From Afipia sp. (GTDB lineage: Bacteria > Pseudomonadota > Alphaproteobacteria > Rhizobiales > Xanthobacteraceae): a stretch of DNA of 64,000 bases. Shown here piece by piece: positions 18,022 to 27,952 of the stretch (position 1 is the stretch's first letter; the number at the start of each line of letters is the position of its first letter). The notes beneath the pieces were generated by a model that was not told the origin of the DNA, did no database searches, and saw only the letters and a list, made by a program, of their open reading frames with translations. The position numbers and the translations under genes are program-made. The stretch is taken from the NCBI GenBank assembly GCA_017308595.1, contig JAFKER010000008.1, positions 211,349-275,348 on the forward strand, in the 5' to 3' direction.

Positions 18022-18098
18022 TGGGTCCCGGTCGTCCCCGCGAAAGCAGGGACCTAGAACCGCTTGGACTGGATTTTCGCTTGCGCGGGAATGAGCGG
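18022..18098. repeat. Imperfect palindromic intergenic repeat (gap between glcB and cysNC)
   Basis: Within the 334-base gap 17833-18166, the arms around gtcgtccccgcgaaagc and gcttgcgcgggaatgag are imperfect reverse complements. The wording (gtcccggtcgtccccgcgaaagcagggacc) is a repeat type often found between genes in this bacterial group. Nothing else recognisable lies in the gap, apart from whatever promoter drives glcB. Confidence 0.6.
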
Positions 18099-18166
18099 AT
18101 AGATCGTGCCGGCTTGAACGAAGCCGGCTGCTTCGCCGTGACGGAGATACCTGCGCCTCGCGCCCG

Positions 18167-20098
18167 TCAGATATTGGCTGCGAGATCGTTCAGTTCGCCG
18201 AACAGCACGCCGGTCTCGGCCAGCAGACGTTCGATCGCATCGGCCCCATCGGCGACCGCGCGTGCCGAGGTATCGATGACGAGTTCAGCATTGGCGGGCG
18301 GCTGATAGTCGTTGGCGATACCGGTGAAACTTGGCAGGTTGCCCGCGCGTGCCTTGGCGTAATGGCCCTTCGGGTCACGGCTCTCGCAGACTTCTGCTGG
18401 CGTTGCGATATAGACTTCCCGGAACAGGTCGTCAGCGATGCGCCGAGCCTGTGCGCGGTCTTCGCTGGAGGGCGAGACGGCAGCGACAATGGCGATATGG
18501 CCGTTGCGCGCGAGATGCGTCGCCATTTCGGCAAGACGGCGGACATTCTCCGCGCGGTCTTTCGGCGCGAAGCCGAGATCGCCGTTGAGTCCGGCGCGCA
18601 GCGTGTCGCCGTCGAGCAGCAGCGGGGAGCCGCCGCGTGTAAACAGCTTGCGCTCCAGTGCGCGCGCCAGGGTGGATTTTCCCGAGCCGGGCAGACCGGT
18701 CAGCCAGACCACGGCGCCGCCATGGCCGTAACGCGCCGAGCGTTCGTCGAGACGCAGCGCAGACTCGACCGGCACGATATCGATGGGGATCGCGCGCTGG
18801 CCCGAATCGACACTCAGCACCAGACCGCCGCCCGCAATGCGGCCGTTGATCTCGATCACCAGACGGCCGGTGCGCGGATTTTCGGTATAGGGATCGGTCG
18901 CGACTGGTTTTGCCAGCGCGATGTCGATTTCACCGACGTGGTTTCGGCCAATGTCAGTGGCTGCGACGCTTTCAAGTTCGCCGGGATCGACCGCCTTGTC
19001 GATGGCAACGATGGTCGCGCGGCTTTCCATGGTGCCGAGGCGCACCAGAACCGATGCGCCTGCTTTCAGCGGCGCATCGTGCAGCCAGAAAATACGGGCG
19101 CGCAGGCGTCGTGTGTCCCGCGGCGCAGCCTTGACGTGGGCAATGACGTCACCGCGTTCCAGAAATAGCTCGCGGTCCAGCGTGATGCCGACGGAACGGC
19201 CCGCGCCTTGCCGCACGAGCAGCGGCGTCTGCGGCCAGCTTTCCACCGACTTGACCTTCGCTACCTTGCCCGCAGGCATGATTACGATTTCATCGCCGGT
19301 GCCGATGTCGCCGGACTCCACACGGCCCGCGACAATGCGGCGGTCATCGAATTTGGTAATCGCCTGCACCGGCAGACGCAGCGCCAGTTCATCGAGCGGA
19401 CGAGCCGGGGCCAGTTGATCGATGGCTTCGACGACGGTCGGGCCTTGATACCAGTTAATGTTAGCCGTGCGCTGGGTGACACCGTCGCCATCGCGCGCGG
19501 AAATCGGAATCACGGCGCTCGGCGTGACGCCAAGTCCGGTGAGATGCGCCGAGATTTCGTCGCTGATCTCGCTGAAGCGCGCAGCGCTGTAATCGACGCG
19601 GTCCATTTTGTTGACCACGATGGCGACCTGCTTCACGCCGAGAAGATGCAGCAGATAGCCGTGACGGCGAGTCTGGTCGCGCACGCCTTCCAGCGCGTCG
19701 ATAATGAGAATTGCGCCGTCCGCCTGCGAGGCGCCCGTGATCATGTTGCGCAGAAATTCCGCGTGGCCCGGCGCGTCGATCAACACGACATCGCGCGAAG
19801 GTGTTCTGAAGCGGATTTGCGTGGTGTCGATCGTGATGCCTTGGTCGCGCTCGGTCTGCAGTGCATCAAGAAGAAACGACCATTCGAACGGCATGCCGCG
19901 CCGCGCGCTGACGGCTTGCAGCATTTCCAGTTTGCCGTCGGGCAGGCTGCCGGTTTCATGCAGCAGGCGGCCGACCAGCGTCGATTTGCCATGATCGACA
20001 TGGCCGACAATGACGATGCGCACCTGCGGACGGGCGAGCTCGGCCGTTACGGGCGCGAGGGAGGCTTTGGCGACGGCGATATTCATCGGAATACTCAT
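18167..20098 (-). CDS. cysN: Bifunctional sulfate adenylyltransferase GTPase subunit / APS kinase (CysNC)
   Basis: 643 residues. The N-terminal CysN part (to about 440) is an EF-Tu-like GTPase: [20 protein letters not shown] (P-loop), [35 protein letters not shown] and NKMDRVDY. The C-terminal ~190 residues are an APS kinase (CysC): [20 protein letters not shown] and [15 protein letters not shown]. With CysD it activates sulfate to APS, then phosphorylates it to PAPS. The fused form is also known as NodQ in rhizobia. Only 6 bases follow the cysD stop, so cysD-cysNC is an operon. Confidence 0.96.
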   Translation of the reverse strand: MSIPMNIAVAKASLAPVTAELARPQVRIVIVGHVDHGKSTLVGRLLHETGSLPDGKLEMLQAVSARRGMPFEWSFLLDALQTERDQGITIDTTQIRFRTPSRDVVLIDAPGHAEFLRNMITGASQADGAILIIDALEGVRDQTRRHGYLLHLLGVKQVAIVVNKMDRVDYSAARFSEISDEISAHLTGLGVTPSAVIPISARDGDGVTQRTANINWYQGPTVVEAIDQLAPARPLDELALRLPVQAITKFDDRRIVAGRVESGDIGTGDEIVIMPAGKVAKVKSVESWPQTPLLVRQGAGRSVGITLDRELFLERGDVIAHVKAAPRDTRRLRARIFWLHDAPLKAGASVLVRLGTMESRATIVAIDKAVDPGELESVAATDIGRNHVGEIDIALAKPVATDPYTENPRTGRLVIEINGRIAGGGLVLSVDSGQRAIPIDIVPVESALRLDERSARYGHGGAVVWLTGLPGSGKSTLARALERKLFTRGGSPLLLDGDTLRAGLNGDLGFAPKDRAENVRRLAEMATHLARNGHIAIVAAVSPSSEDRAQARRIADDLFREVYIATPAEVCESRDPKGHYAKARAGNLPSFTGIANDYQPPANAELVIDTSARAVADGADAIERLLAETGVLFGELNDLAANI

Positions 20099-20104
20099 TC
20101 AACG

Positions 20105-20980
20105 TCAGAGATAGCCGGCGACGCGAAGCCGCTCGAAGGCGTCTTCGGTTTCGTGGTCGAGCGCGCGACCGGCGCGTTCCGGAATTTTCGTGGCTTTCAG
20201 CTCGGCGAGAATTTCCTCGATGTTCGAGGCATCCGACACGACAGGATTCGTAATGTCCTGATCGCCCAGCGAGCGGTAACGCTTGCCGTTGTTCGACAGA
20301 TAGAGCGGAATGATCGGAATGTTCTCGCGCTGGGTGTAGGCCCAGATATCTTCCTCGGTCCAATGCAGGATTGGATGGATGCGCAGATGCGCGCCCTGCG
20401 GCGGCGACGCGTTGAAGTGATCCCAGAATTCGGGCGGCTGATCGCGGACGTCCCAGCCGCCTTCCAGGCCGCGCGGCGAGAACACACGCTCTTTCGCGCG
20501 CGTCGCTTCCTCGTCGCGGCGGATGCCAGCGATCAATCCGTCGAAGCCGTACTTGGCGAGGGCAAGCTTGAGGCCTTCGGTCTTGCGCGCAGCGGACCGT
20601 GCCGCAGGCGGCAATGTCGGATCGATTTCCTCGATAGGCGGGCAGTAATCGACTTTAAGATCGAGATCCCATTCCTTCGCGTATTGATCGCGGAAGGCGT
20701 ACATCTCGGGAAATTTCTTCTGCGTGTCCACGTGCAGCGCGGGGAACGGCACCTTGCCGAAGAACGCCTTGCGCGCCAGCCAGATCATCACGTTGGAGTC
20801 TTTGCCGAGCGACCACAGCAGCGCGAGCTTCTTCAACCGCGCGAAGGCTTCGCGGAAAATATAGATGCTCTGCGCCTCGAGTTCATCGAGATGATCCATC
20901 GATGGGGCAACGGGCCTGGCGGCGAGGACGGATTTCGGTGCGGAAGAAGCTGCCAGAGGAGGTGTTACGTGGGTCGTCAT
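20105..20980 (-). CDS. cysD: Sulfate adenylyltransferase small subunit
   Basis: 291 residues. A PAPS-reductase-like ATP pyrophosphatase fold with LKKLALLWSLGKDSNVMIWL (SxGKDS P-loop at about 56-62), PFPALHVDTQKKFPEMYAFR, GGWDVRDQPPEFWDHFN and the Cys-free C-terminus typical of CysD. It forms the ATP sulfurylase with CysN. Transcribed away from cysG; the shared 252-base region 20981-21232 holds an AT-rich inverted repeat that may be the regulator site. Confidence 0.96.
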   Translation of the reverse strand: MTTHVTPPLAASSAPKSVLAARPVAPSMDHLDELEAQSIYIFREAFARLKKLALLWSLGKDSNVMIWLARKAFFGKVPFPALHVDTQKKFPEMYAFRDQYAKEWDLDLKVDYCPPIEEIDPTLPPAARSAARKTEGLKLALAKYGFDGLIAGIRRDEEATRAKERVFSPRGLEGGWDVRDQPPEFWDHFNASPPQGAHLRIHPILHWTEEDIWAYTQRENIPIIPLYLSNNGKRYRSLGDQDITNPVVSDASNIEEILAELKATKIPERAGRALDHETEDAFERLRVAGYL

Positions 20981-21145
20981 GGGATCACTCCGTCCCGGAC
21001 GGGCGATGCCCGCAGGCCGTTTTCAGCGCGGGACGCAGCGGCACTCGGGCGAGGCAATTCGCCATCCAGATGTGACACGAGAAGATGCATCTCTTTTGCG
21101 CGTGCTTCGTGGTACGAATTTCTAAGTTTGCGATGCAGCGTAGAA

Positions 21146-21199
21146 GAAATAATTTTCTCTTTAAGCCGCTTGCAAGATACATAAATAGAAAATAATTTC
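21146..21199. promoter_or_regulatory. AT-rich inverted repeat in the cysD/cysG divergent promoter region
   Basis: gaaataattttct (21146-21158) and agaaaataatttc (21187-21199) are reverse complements at 12 of 13 positions. The region is strikingly AT-rich against the GC-rich flanks and lies between divergent cysteine-biosynthesis operons, 34 bases before cysG. It could be an operator for a CysB-like LysR regulator or paired -10 elements; this is inferred from position only. Confidence 0.5.
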
Positions 21200-21232
21200 A
21201 GTCAACCCCGTAATTGGGGAGCGGAGTTTCAC

Positions 21233-22669
21233 ATGCGGTTTCTGCCGGTTTTTCTCGATCTGCAAGCCGGGCCAGTTGTTCTGGTCGGCGCGGGCGAACC
21301 TGCGCAGGCAAAATTGCGCCTGTTGCTGGCAGCCGAGGCGCGTGTGCGCTGGTTCGCGACCGATGGGCAGCATGATGTGTCACGGTTTGATGCCGCCGCG
21401 GCATCGCGCGTGGAGTTCGCGAATGATGATCCGCTCACCGCAGATCTTTCCAACGTGATCGCGGTTCTTTGCGCAGGTGCGGGCGAGACGGGCCATGCGA
21501 TGGCGTCGCGTGCCCGTTCACTCGGTGTCCCTGTCAACGTGATGGATGAAGTCGCGCATTCGACCTTCATCTTCCCGGCCATTGTCGACCGTGGCGATGT
21601 CGTCGTGGCCGTCGGCACCGGAGGCGCTTCGCCTGTGGTTGCGCGCCGTGTGCGCGAGCGTATCGAAGCTATGCTCCCGGCGCGGATCGGCGATCTCGCG
21701 TCATTCGCAGGTCGCTGGCGCGACGCGATAAAGGCGCGGCTTCCCGACGTGGCGATGCGCCGCCTGTTCTGGGAGCGCGTCATCGATGGACCGATAGGCG
21801 CTGACGTGCTGGCGGGACGTATCAGCGATGCCAATTGCAAGCTGACATCGCTTCACGATCCCGTGGCGTTTGCTGCAAGTGGCGGCGAAGGCATCGTGAC
21901 ATTGGTCGGCGCAGGGCCGGGCGATCCGGATCTTCTCACGGTGAAGGCGCTCCGCGCGCTGCAGGATGCGGATGTCGTTTTCTACGACGATCTGGTCTCG
22001 CCGGAAATTCTCGACCGCGCGCGGCGTGACGCTGCGCGGGTGCCGGTCGGACGCCGCGTCGGCAAGCCCGGCATTGGACAGGACAAGATTCATCGCCTTC
22101 TGATCGAAGCGGCGCAGTCCGGAAAACGAGCTGTGCGCCTTAAGGGTGGCGATCCGTTTATCTTCGGGCGCGGCGGCGAGGAAATCGCGGCGCTGCGTGC
22201 GGCGGGCGTTGCTTATGCCGTGATCCCCGGCATCACCGCGGGCCTCGGTGCGGCTTCGCAATTCGAAGTGCCGCTGACCTACCGCCAGGAAGCGCTGCGC
22301 ATCACCTTTCTCACCGCGCACAAGGCGGAAGATGCCGGCAATGTCGACTGGTCCACACTCACCGACACCAAGATGACCGTCGTCGTCTACATGGGCATGA
22401 CTGCGGCCCCAAGCATTCGCGAAGGCCTGCTTGCCGCAGGACGCTCGCCGGAGACACCGGTCGGCGTGTTTGCGCGCGTGACACGCACAGACTCGCAGGC
22501 CGTGGTTGGCACGCTTCGCGATCTCCCCTCGCTCGCCGATCAGGTGACGGCCGGTCCCGCCATTCTGATCATTGGCGATGTCGTTTCCCGCTCCGCCCCG
22601 TGGCGGAACGGGCAATTCCAAGCAACCCCCGATGACCTCATCTCTGACCTGTTAATGGCTGCCGAATGA
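21233..22669 (+). CDS. cysG: Siroheme synthase (multifunctional CysG)
   Basis: 478 residues. The N-terminal ~200 residues are the precorrin-2 dehydrogenase/ferrochelatase part (MRFLPVFLDLQAGPVVLVGA, VMDEVAHSTFIFPAIVDRGD, VVAVGTGGASPVVARRVRER). From about 218 comes the uroporphyrinogen-III methyltransferase: VTLVGAGPGDPDLLTVKALR, VGKPGIGQDKIH, RLKGGDPFIFGRGGEE and GITAGLGAASQFEVPLTYRQ. It makes the siroheme cofactor for the sulfite reductase two genes downstream. First gene of the plus-strand cys operon; its stop overlaps the next gene by four bases. Confidence 0.95.
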   Translation: MRFLPVFLDLQAGPVVLVGAGEPAQAKLRLLLAAEARVRWFATDGQHDVSRFDAAAASRVEFANDDPLTADLSNVIAVLCAGAGETGHAMASRARSLGVPVNVMDEVAHSTFIFPAIVDRGDVVVAVGTGGASPVVARRVRERIEAMLPARIGDLASFAGRWRDAIKARLPDVAMRRLFWERVIDGPIGADVLAGRISDANCKLTSLHDPVAFAASGGEGIVTLVGAGPGDPDLLTVKALRALQDADVVFYDDLVSPEILDRARRDAARVPVGRRVGKPGIGQDKIHRLLIEAAQSGKRAVRLKGGDPFIFGRGGEEIAALRAAGVAYAVIPGITAGLGAASQFEVPLTYRQEALRITFLTAHKAEDAGNVDWSTLTDTKMTVVVYMGMTAAPSIREGLLAAGRSPETPVGVFARVTRTDSQAVVGTLRDLPSLADQVTAGPAILIIGDVVSRSAPWRNGQFQATPDDLISDLLMAAE

Positions 22670-22977
22670 CCTCACCTCTGCAACAGAAGATCAAGATCGC
22701 CGGTCCCTCCATCGTCACCGCCAACCGCACCCGTGACGGCGCCGTGATCTATCGCACCTCATCTCACGATTGGTCTGTGAAACTCGATGACGCGGCCATC
22801 GTTCGTAATGCGGACGATGCACGCGCCTTGCTCGCTGAATCCGTCGCCGACGACATCGGTTCGGTGGGCGCCTATATCGCGCCGGTTGAGATTGGCGAGG
22901 ACGGAATCCAGCCCGGTAACTTGCGCGAGAAAATCCGCCAGCAGGGTGTGACCATCGATCTTCTCGTCTCGGCCTGA
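22666..22977 (+). CDS. DUF2849 protein of the sulfite reductase operon
   Basis: 103 residues, starting by ATGA overlap with cysG. Contains IVTANRTRDGAVIYRTSSHD and WSVKLDDAAIVRNADDARALLAES; the pattern (a two-strand N-terminus with W, then an acidic helix) is that of DUF2849. This family is almost always found between cysG and cysI in alphaproteobacteria. An accessory role in sulfite reduction is inferred from that linkage only. No signal peptide, so cytoplasmic. Confidence 0.85.
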   Translation: MTSPLQQKIKIAGPSIVTANRTRDGAVIYRTSSHDWSVKLDDAAIVRNADDARALLAESVADDIGSVGAYIAPVEIGEDGIQPGNLREKIRQQGVTIDLLVSA

Positions 22978-23015
22978 GCCGCGACAGTTTCAAGGCAGGT
23001 TTCTGCAAGGCTTTT

Positions 23016-24674
23016 GTGATGTACGCTTACGACGAACTCGACCGGACCATCGTCAACGAACGTGTTTCGGAGTTTCGCGATCAGGTCGCGCGCCGGCTCT
23101 CCGGTGAACTGACGGAAGACGAATTCAAGTCGCTCCGGCTGATGAACGGCGTCTACCTGCAGCTCCACGCCTACATGCTGCGGATCGCGATTCCGTACGG
23201 CACCTTGTCGTCGAAGCAGCTCCGTGCACTGGCTCATGTCGCGCGTAAGTACGATCGCGGCTATGGTCATTTCACCACGCGGCAGAACATCCAGTACAAC
23301 TGGATCAAGCTCGCCGAGATTCCCGACGCGCTGGAGCATCTTGCCAAGGTCGGCATCCATGGCATGCAGACCTCCGGCAATTGCATTCGCAACGTCACTT
23401 CGGATCAGTGGGCGGGCGTTGTACCCGACGAGGTCGAGGACCCGCGCATCTGGGCGGAAATCCTGCGACAGTATTCAACGCTGCATCCGGAATTCTCGTT
23501 CCTGCCGCGCAAGTTCAAGTTCGCGATCACTGCTGCGAATCACGACCGCGCGGCGATCAAAGTTCATGATATCGGGCTGCGCATTTACAAAAACGCCGCG
23601 GGTGAAACGGGATTCGAAGTGCTGGTCGGCGGCGGACTCGGCCGCACGCCGTTCATCGCCAAGACCATCAATGAATTCGTCAGCCGCCGCGATATCCTGA
23701 GCTATGTCGAGGCGATCCTGCGCGTCTACAATCAGTATGGACGCCGCGACAACATTTACAAGGCGCGGATCAAGATTCTGGTCCACGAGCTTGGCATCGA
23801 GAAGTTCAAGCAGGAAGTCGAGGAAGAATGGGCGCAGATGCGGGGCGGCGCGCTGGCGCTCGATGACGCCGAGATCGAGGATATCCGCTCGCGATTCTTC
23901 TATCCGGGCTATGCGAAGCTTGGCGATACGCCGCCTGAATTGACCAAGGCACTGCAAAATCCGAATTTCGAAGCCTGGTACAGGAACTCGGTCGCGACTC
24001 ACAAGCAGGCCGGTTACAGCATTGTGACGCTCTCGCTGAAGCCGGTCGGCGGTCCTCCGGGCGATGCCACGGCTGAACAGATGGACGAGATTGCCGATCT
24101 TGCCGACAAGTATTCGTTCGGTGAAATCCGCGTCGGCCATGAACAGAACCTCGCACTGCCGCATGTCGCCCAGCGCGATTTGCCGGCGCTGTGGCGCGCG
24201 CTCGACAAGATCGGTGTCGCGACGCCGAACGTGAATCTGGTTACCGACATCATTGCGTGCCCCGGCCTCGATTATTGCTCGCTCGCCAACGCGCGCTCGA
24301 TCCCGATCGCGCAGGAGATCACGCGCCGGTTCGCCAATCCTGACACGGCTAACTTGATCGGCAGGCTGCACATCAATATCTCGGGCTGCATCAATGCCTG
24401 CGGCCATCACCATGTCGGCCATATCGGTATTCTCGGTGTCGAGAAGAACGGTGAGGAATTCTACCAAATCACCATCGGCGGCCGCGCAGATGAGAACGCC
24501 ATGCTTGGTAATTTGGTGGGGCCTGCGGTGCCGTTCGATCAGGTGGCCGATGTCATCGAGGACATTGTCGAGGCCTATCTGGCGCTGCGTCAGCGGCCGG
24601 ATGAATTGTTCGTCGATGCGGTGAAGCGTCTTGGTGTCGCGCCTTTCAAGGAGCGGGTCTATGCCACTCGTTAA
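23016..24674 (+). CDS. cysI: Nitrite/sulfite reductase hemoprotein (CysI-type sulfite reductase)
   Basis: 552 residues from GTG 23016, with ATG directly after it at 23019. Two ferredoxin-like/siroheme repeats; the second carries the coupled siroheme-[4Fe-4S] ligands Cys415 and Cys421 (ACPGLDYCSLANAR) and Cys458 and Cys462 (SGCINACGHHHVGH). The first repeat has GHFTTRQNIQYNWI for siroheme binding. It reduces sulfite to sulfide with six electrons, presumably from ferredoxin, as no CysJ flavoprotein is present. Flanked by its usual small partners DUF2849 and DUF934. Confidence 0.95.
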   Translation: MMYAYDELDRTIVNERVSEFRDQVARRLSGELTEDEFKSLRLMNGVYLQLHAYMLRIAIPYGTLSSKQLRALAHVARKYDRGYGHFTTRQNIQYNWIKLAEIPDALEHLAKVGIHGMQTSGNCIRNVTSDQWAGVVPDEVEDPRIWAEILRQYSTLHPEFSFLPRKFKFAITAANHDRAAIKVHDIGLRIYKNAAGETGFEVLVGGGLGRTPFIAKTINEFVSRRDILSYVEAILRVYNQYGRRDNIYKARIKILVHELGIEKFKQEVEEEWAQMRGGALALDDAEIEDIRSRFFYPGYAKLGDTPPELTKALQNPNFEAWYRNSVATHKQAGYSIVTLSLKPVGGPPGDATAEQMDEIADLADKYSFGEIRVGHEQNLALPHVAQRDLPALWRALDKIGVATPNVNLVTDIIACPGLDYCSLANARSIPIAQEITRRFANPDTANLIGRLHINISGCINACGHHHVGHIGILGVEKNGEEFYQITIGGRADENAMLGNLVGPAVPFDQVADVIEDIVEAYLALRQRPDELFVDAVKRLGVAPFKERVYATR

Positions 24675-25173
24675 AGGCAACACGGTCATCGCTGACGAGT
24701 TTCTGCACCCTGCCGATGATGCAGACCTTCCCGCTGCGGGTGCCGTGTTGGTTCCTGCTGAGCGCTTCTTGAAAGATCCGGAAGCTGTTCTGGCTCGCAA
24801 GGAGAAGATCGGGGTGATCTGGCCCAACAGCCGCGATATCGACGATCTGTTGCCGTATCTGGATCGACTGGCGGTGGTCGCGCTGGTGTTTCCGGTGTTC
24901 CGCGACGGCCGTGCCTATTCGCAAGCGCGGCTTTTGCGCGAACGTCACACCTTCAAGGGTGAGTTGCGCGCCACCGGACAGGTGCTGCGCGATCAGTTCC
25001 TGTTCATGCTGCGCGCCGGATTCGACGCCTTCGAAGTAAAGAAGGAGAAGGACGCGCAGGTGTTTGCCGACGTCGCCAAGCGCTTCTCCGTCTTCTATCA
25101 ACCGACCGGCGATGGCCGCGTCACTGCGTTTCACCGTAGAATGATGCGTCTTCCGGAAAGTGTCCGGTTATGA
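24661..25173 (+). CDS. DUF934 protein of the sulfite reductase operon
   Basis: 170 residues from ATG 24661, overlapping the end of cysI by 14 bases. Recognisable DUF934 blocks: GVIWPNSRDIDDLLPYLDRL, VFPVFRDGRAYSQARLLRER and GELRATGQVLRDQFLFMLRA. The family is a constant neighbour of cysI and cysH in alpha- and betaproteobacteria, and a role as an electron-transfer or assembly partner has been suggested from context. Ends with an ATGA overlap into cysH, showing tight translational coupling. Confidence 0.88.
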   Translation: MPLVKGNTVIADEFLHPADDADLPAAGAVLVPAERFLKDPEAVLARKEKIGVIWPNSRDIDDLLPYLDRLAVVALVFPVFRDGRAYSQARLLRERHTFKGELRATGQVLRDQFLFMLRAGFDAFEVKKEKDAQVFADVAKRFSVFYQPTGDGRVTAFHRRMMRLPESVRL

Positions 25174-25919
25174 GCACGGCGGTTCCAGCGTTCCTCTCGC
25201 AAGCGTCTGCCGACGTTTCGTCTGCGCTTGTTGTGGCGGAGGCCGCTGAGCTTGATCGCGCGCTCGCAAATGCGTCGCCGACGGAAATCATTGCCGCTGC
25301 GGTCAAGGCCGTAGGCCGAGACAAGCTTGCTGTGGTGTCGTCATTCGGCACGGAGTCTGCGGCGCTGCTGAAGCTGGCCGCCGATGTGGATCCGGCAATC
25401 CCGGTTGTGTTTCTCGATACCGGCTGGCTGTTCGAGGAAACGCTGGCCTATCGCGACACACTCATAAAGTTGCTCGGCCTGAGCGATGTGCGCACGATCC
25501 ATCCGTTGAGCGATGCGCTCGCGCGCGAGGACAGCGATCGCGACCTGTGGTTCTCCAATCCCGATCAGTGCTGCTACATCCGCAAGGTGGAGCCGCTGGC
25601 CCGTGCGCTGTCATCCTTCGATGGTTGGATCAACGGGCGCAAGCGATTTCAGGGCGGCGACCGTGCGTCGATTCCCGTGGTCGAAGCCGATGGCGCGCGG
25701 CTGAAGTTCAATCCGCTTGCGAATGCGACGCTGGATGAACTCAAAGCGCTGTATGCGACGATGAACCTGCCGCCGCATCCTTTGGTCGCATCAGGATTCA
25801 CCTCGATCGGGTGTATGCCTTGCACGAGCCGTACGCTTCCCGGCGAGGACGCGCGCGCAGGCCGCTGGCGTGACAGAGGCAAGACAGAATGCGGCATTCA
25901 CGTCACCAAAACTCCGTAA
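25170..25919 (+). CDS. cysH: Adenylyl-sulfate (APS) reductase
   Basis: 249 residues. PAPS-reductase-fold domain with VVSSFGTESAALLKL and VVFLDTGWLFEETL. Cys134-Cys135 (QCCYIRK) and Cys215/Cys218 (GCMPCTSR) are the four ligands of the [4Fe-4S] cluster that marks APS (not PAPS) reductases; Cys241 in TECGIHV is the catalytic nucleophile. It reduces APS to sulfite using thioredoxin. Since it can use APS directly, the APS kinase domain of CysNC may serve PAPS-dependent sulfation. Last gene of the cysG-cysH operon. Confidence 0.94.
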   Translation: MSTAVPAFLSQASADVSSALVVAEAAELDRALANASPTEIIAAAVKAVGRDKLAVVSSFGTESAALLKLAADVDPAIPVVFLDTGWLFEETLAYRDTLIKLLGLSDVRTIHPLSDALAREDSDRDLWFSNPDQCCYIRKVEPLARALSSFDGWINGRKRFQGGDRASIPVVEADGARLKFNPLANATLDELKALYATMNLPPHPLVASGFTSIGCMPCTSRTLPGEDARAGRWRDRGKTECGIHVTKTP

Positions 25920-26072
25920 AATTTTGTCTTCTTGAAAGCCGAAGTTTCTTGGAACGTTTGCCCAGCAATCCTGATAAGAATGAAATCCGGTTTCGTTGAC
26001 AGAACCACATGATTTCCAGAGTTTCACCTCTTCCTGATGACGATGATGTCGTCACATCGAATGGAGATTGAA

Positions 26073-27074
26073 ATGGTTCGCAATTCGTTTGTCGGCCGTC
26101 TTCTGGTGGCCGGAAGTCTGATCTGGGCGGGCTCGGCGCTCGCCGCAGACGTGTCGCTGCTCAATGTGTCCTACGATCCGACGCGCGAGCTTTATGTGGA
26201 ATTCAACAAGGCCTTCTCCGCCGCCTATCAGAAAGAGAGCGGCAAGAGCATCGAGATCAAGCAATCGCATGGCGGCTCGGGTTCGCAGGCGCGCTCGGTG
26301 ATCGACGGCCTGCAGGCGGACGTGGTGACGCTGGCGCTTGCCTATGACATCGACGCCATCGCCAACAAGGGTCTTCTGAAGAAGGACTGGCAAAAGAGCC
26401 TGCCGCAGAATTCGTCGCCGTATACGTCGACAATTGTGTTCCTGGTGCGCAAAGGCAACCCGAAGGGCATCAAGGATTGGGACGATCTGGTGAAGAGCGG
26501 CGTTCAGGTGATCACGCCAAATCCGAAGACTTCGGGCGGCGCGCGCTGGAATTATCTGGCGGCCTGGGGCTATGGCCTGAAGAAGTTCGGCTCCGAGGAC
26601 AAGGCAAAGAAGTTCGTCGGCGATATCTACAAGAACGTACCGGTGCTCGACACAGGCGCGCGCGGCTCGACGGTTACGTTTGTCGAGCGCGGCGTTGGTG
26701 ACGTATTGCTTGCGTGGGAGAACGAAGCCTTCCTCGCGGTGAAGGAATTCGGCAAGGACAAGTTCGAGATCGTGGCTCCGCCGCTCTCGATCCTTGCCGA
26801 GCCGCCAGTTGCGGTGGTGGACGCCGTCTCCGACAAGAAGGGCACGCGCAGCGCTGCTGAAGCCTACCTGAAATACTGGTACACCAAGGAAGGCCAGGAA
26901 ATCGCGGCGCGGAATTTCTATCGCCCGCGCGATGCTGCAGTCGGTGAGAAGTATGCGGACGCCTTTGCGAAGGTTGAGCTTTTCACCATTGACGATGTAT
27001 TCGGCGGCTGGACCAAGGCCCAGAAGGAACACTTCGGTGAAGGCGGCGTTTTCGATCAGATTTACAAGAACTGA
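26073..27074 (+). CDS. Periplasmic sulfate-binding protein
   Basis: 333 residues from ATG 26073 (GGAGATTG upstream). A signal peptide ends at [10 protein letters not shown] (about residue 25). Sbp/CysP family signatures follow: [56 protein letters not shown] and [20 protein letters not shown]. It captures sulfate or thiosulfate in the periplasm for the CysTWA importer encoded directly downstream (27-base gap to cysT). Whether it is Sbp (sulfate) or CysP (thiosulfate) cannot be told from sequence alone, so no symbol is given. Confidence 0.94.
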   Translation: MVRNSFVGRLLVAGSLIWAGSALAADVSLLNVSYDPTRELYVEFNKAFSAAYQKESGKSIEIKQSHGGSGSQARSVIDGLQADVVTLALAYDIDAIANKGLLKKDWQKSLPQNSSPYTSTIVFLVRKGNPKGIKDWDDLVKSGVQVITPNPKTSGGARWNYLAAWGYGLKKFGSEDKAKKFVGDIYKNVPVLDTGARGSTVTFVERGVGDVLLAWENEAFLAVKEFGKDKFEIVAPPLSILAEPPVAVVDAVSDKKGTRSAAEAYLKYWYTKEGQEIAARNFYRPRDAAVGEKYADAFAKVELFTIDDVFGGWTKAQKEHFGEGGVFDQIYKN

Positions 27075-27101
27075 CTCAGAACGCGGAGTGATGGGGGCAT
27101 C

Positions 27102-27944
27102 GTGAGCGGGAGGGCAGGACGACGACGGGCATTGCCGGGCTTTGGTCTCACCATGGGACTGACGCTGACATGGCTATCGATTATCGTCCTGATTCCGCTC
27201 GCGGGCCTTTTCATCAAAACATCTGAACTCAGTCTCTTCCAGTTCTGGGACATTCTCACCGCCCGACGCACCCTAAACGCGCTGAGGATTTCGTTCGGTC
27301 TGGCGTTTCTGGCCGCACTGGTCAATCTGGTGATGGGAATGATCATCGTCTGGGTGCTGGTGCGCTACAGGTTTCCCGGCCGCCGCATCTTCGATGCCAT
27401 CGTTGACATCCCGTTCGCACTACCGACCGCGGTTGCGGGTGTGGCGTTGACCGCGTTATTCGCACAGAAGGGCTGGCTCGGCGCGCCTCTGGCTGCATGG
27501 GGCATCAAGGTCGCGTTCACGCCGATCGGCATTTTCGTGGCGATGATTTTTATCGGTTTCCCGTTTGTGGTGCGCACGGTGCAGCCGGTGCTGATCGATC
27601 TTGAGATCGAAGTAGAAGAAGCGGCGGCCTCACTCGGCGCGTCGCGCTGGGATATTATCCGCCGTGTCATTCTTCCCAGTCTCACGCCAGCCATTCTGAC
27701 GGGTTTTGCATTGGCTTTTGCCCGCGCCGTCGGCGAATACGGTTCGGTGATTTTTATCGCAGGTAACCTGCCGAACGTGTCGGAGATTGCGCCGCTCTTG
27801 ATCGTGATCCGGCTGTCTGAATTCCGTTATGCGGACGCGACGGCCATCGCGGTGATCATGCTGGTCGTCTCGTTCCTGGTCATTTTTACCATCAATCGTA
27901 TTCAACGCTGGGCGCAGACGCGCGGCGTTGCGGTTCAGGTCTGA
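27102..27944 (+). CDS. cysT: Sulfate ABC transporter permease CysT (CysU)
   Basis: 280 residues, six membrane helices. The EAA loop that contacts the ATPase reads [20 protein letters not shown] (about 168-187), followed by [20 protein letters not shown] and [13 protein letters not shown], both typical of CysT. The start is GTG 27102. It pairs with CysW, whose gene begins 8 bases after the stop, to form the membrane channel for sulfate. The order binding protein-cysT-cysW-cysA is standard. Confidence 0.95.
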   Translation: MSGRAGRRRALPGFGLTMGLTLTWLSIIVLIPLAGLFIKTSELSLFQFWDILTARRTLNALRISFGLAFLAALVNLVMGMIIVWVLVRYRFPGRRIFDAIVDIPFALPTAVAGVALTALFAQKGWLGAPLAAWGIKVAFTPIGIFVAMIFIGFPFVVRTVQPVLIDLEIEVEEAAASLGASRWDIIRRVILPSLTPAILTGFALAFARAVGEYGSVIFIAGNLPNVSEIAPLLIVIRLSEFRYADATAIAVIMLVVSFLVIFTINRIQRWAQTRGVAVQV

Positions 27945-27952
27945 GCATCGCC

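Noticed and set aside
16174-21184. Very long open frames on the plus strand opposite glcB (16174-17892) and cysNC/cysD (19208-21184)
   Set aside because: They are antisense shadows created by high GC at third codon positions; their translations show no family features, while the minus-strand genes have all catalytic motifs.
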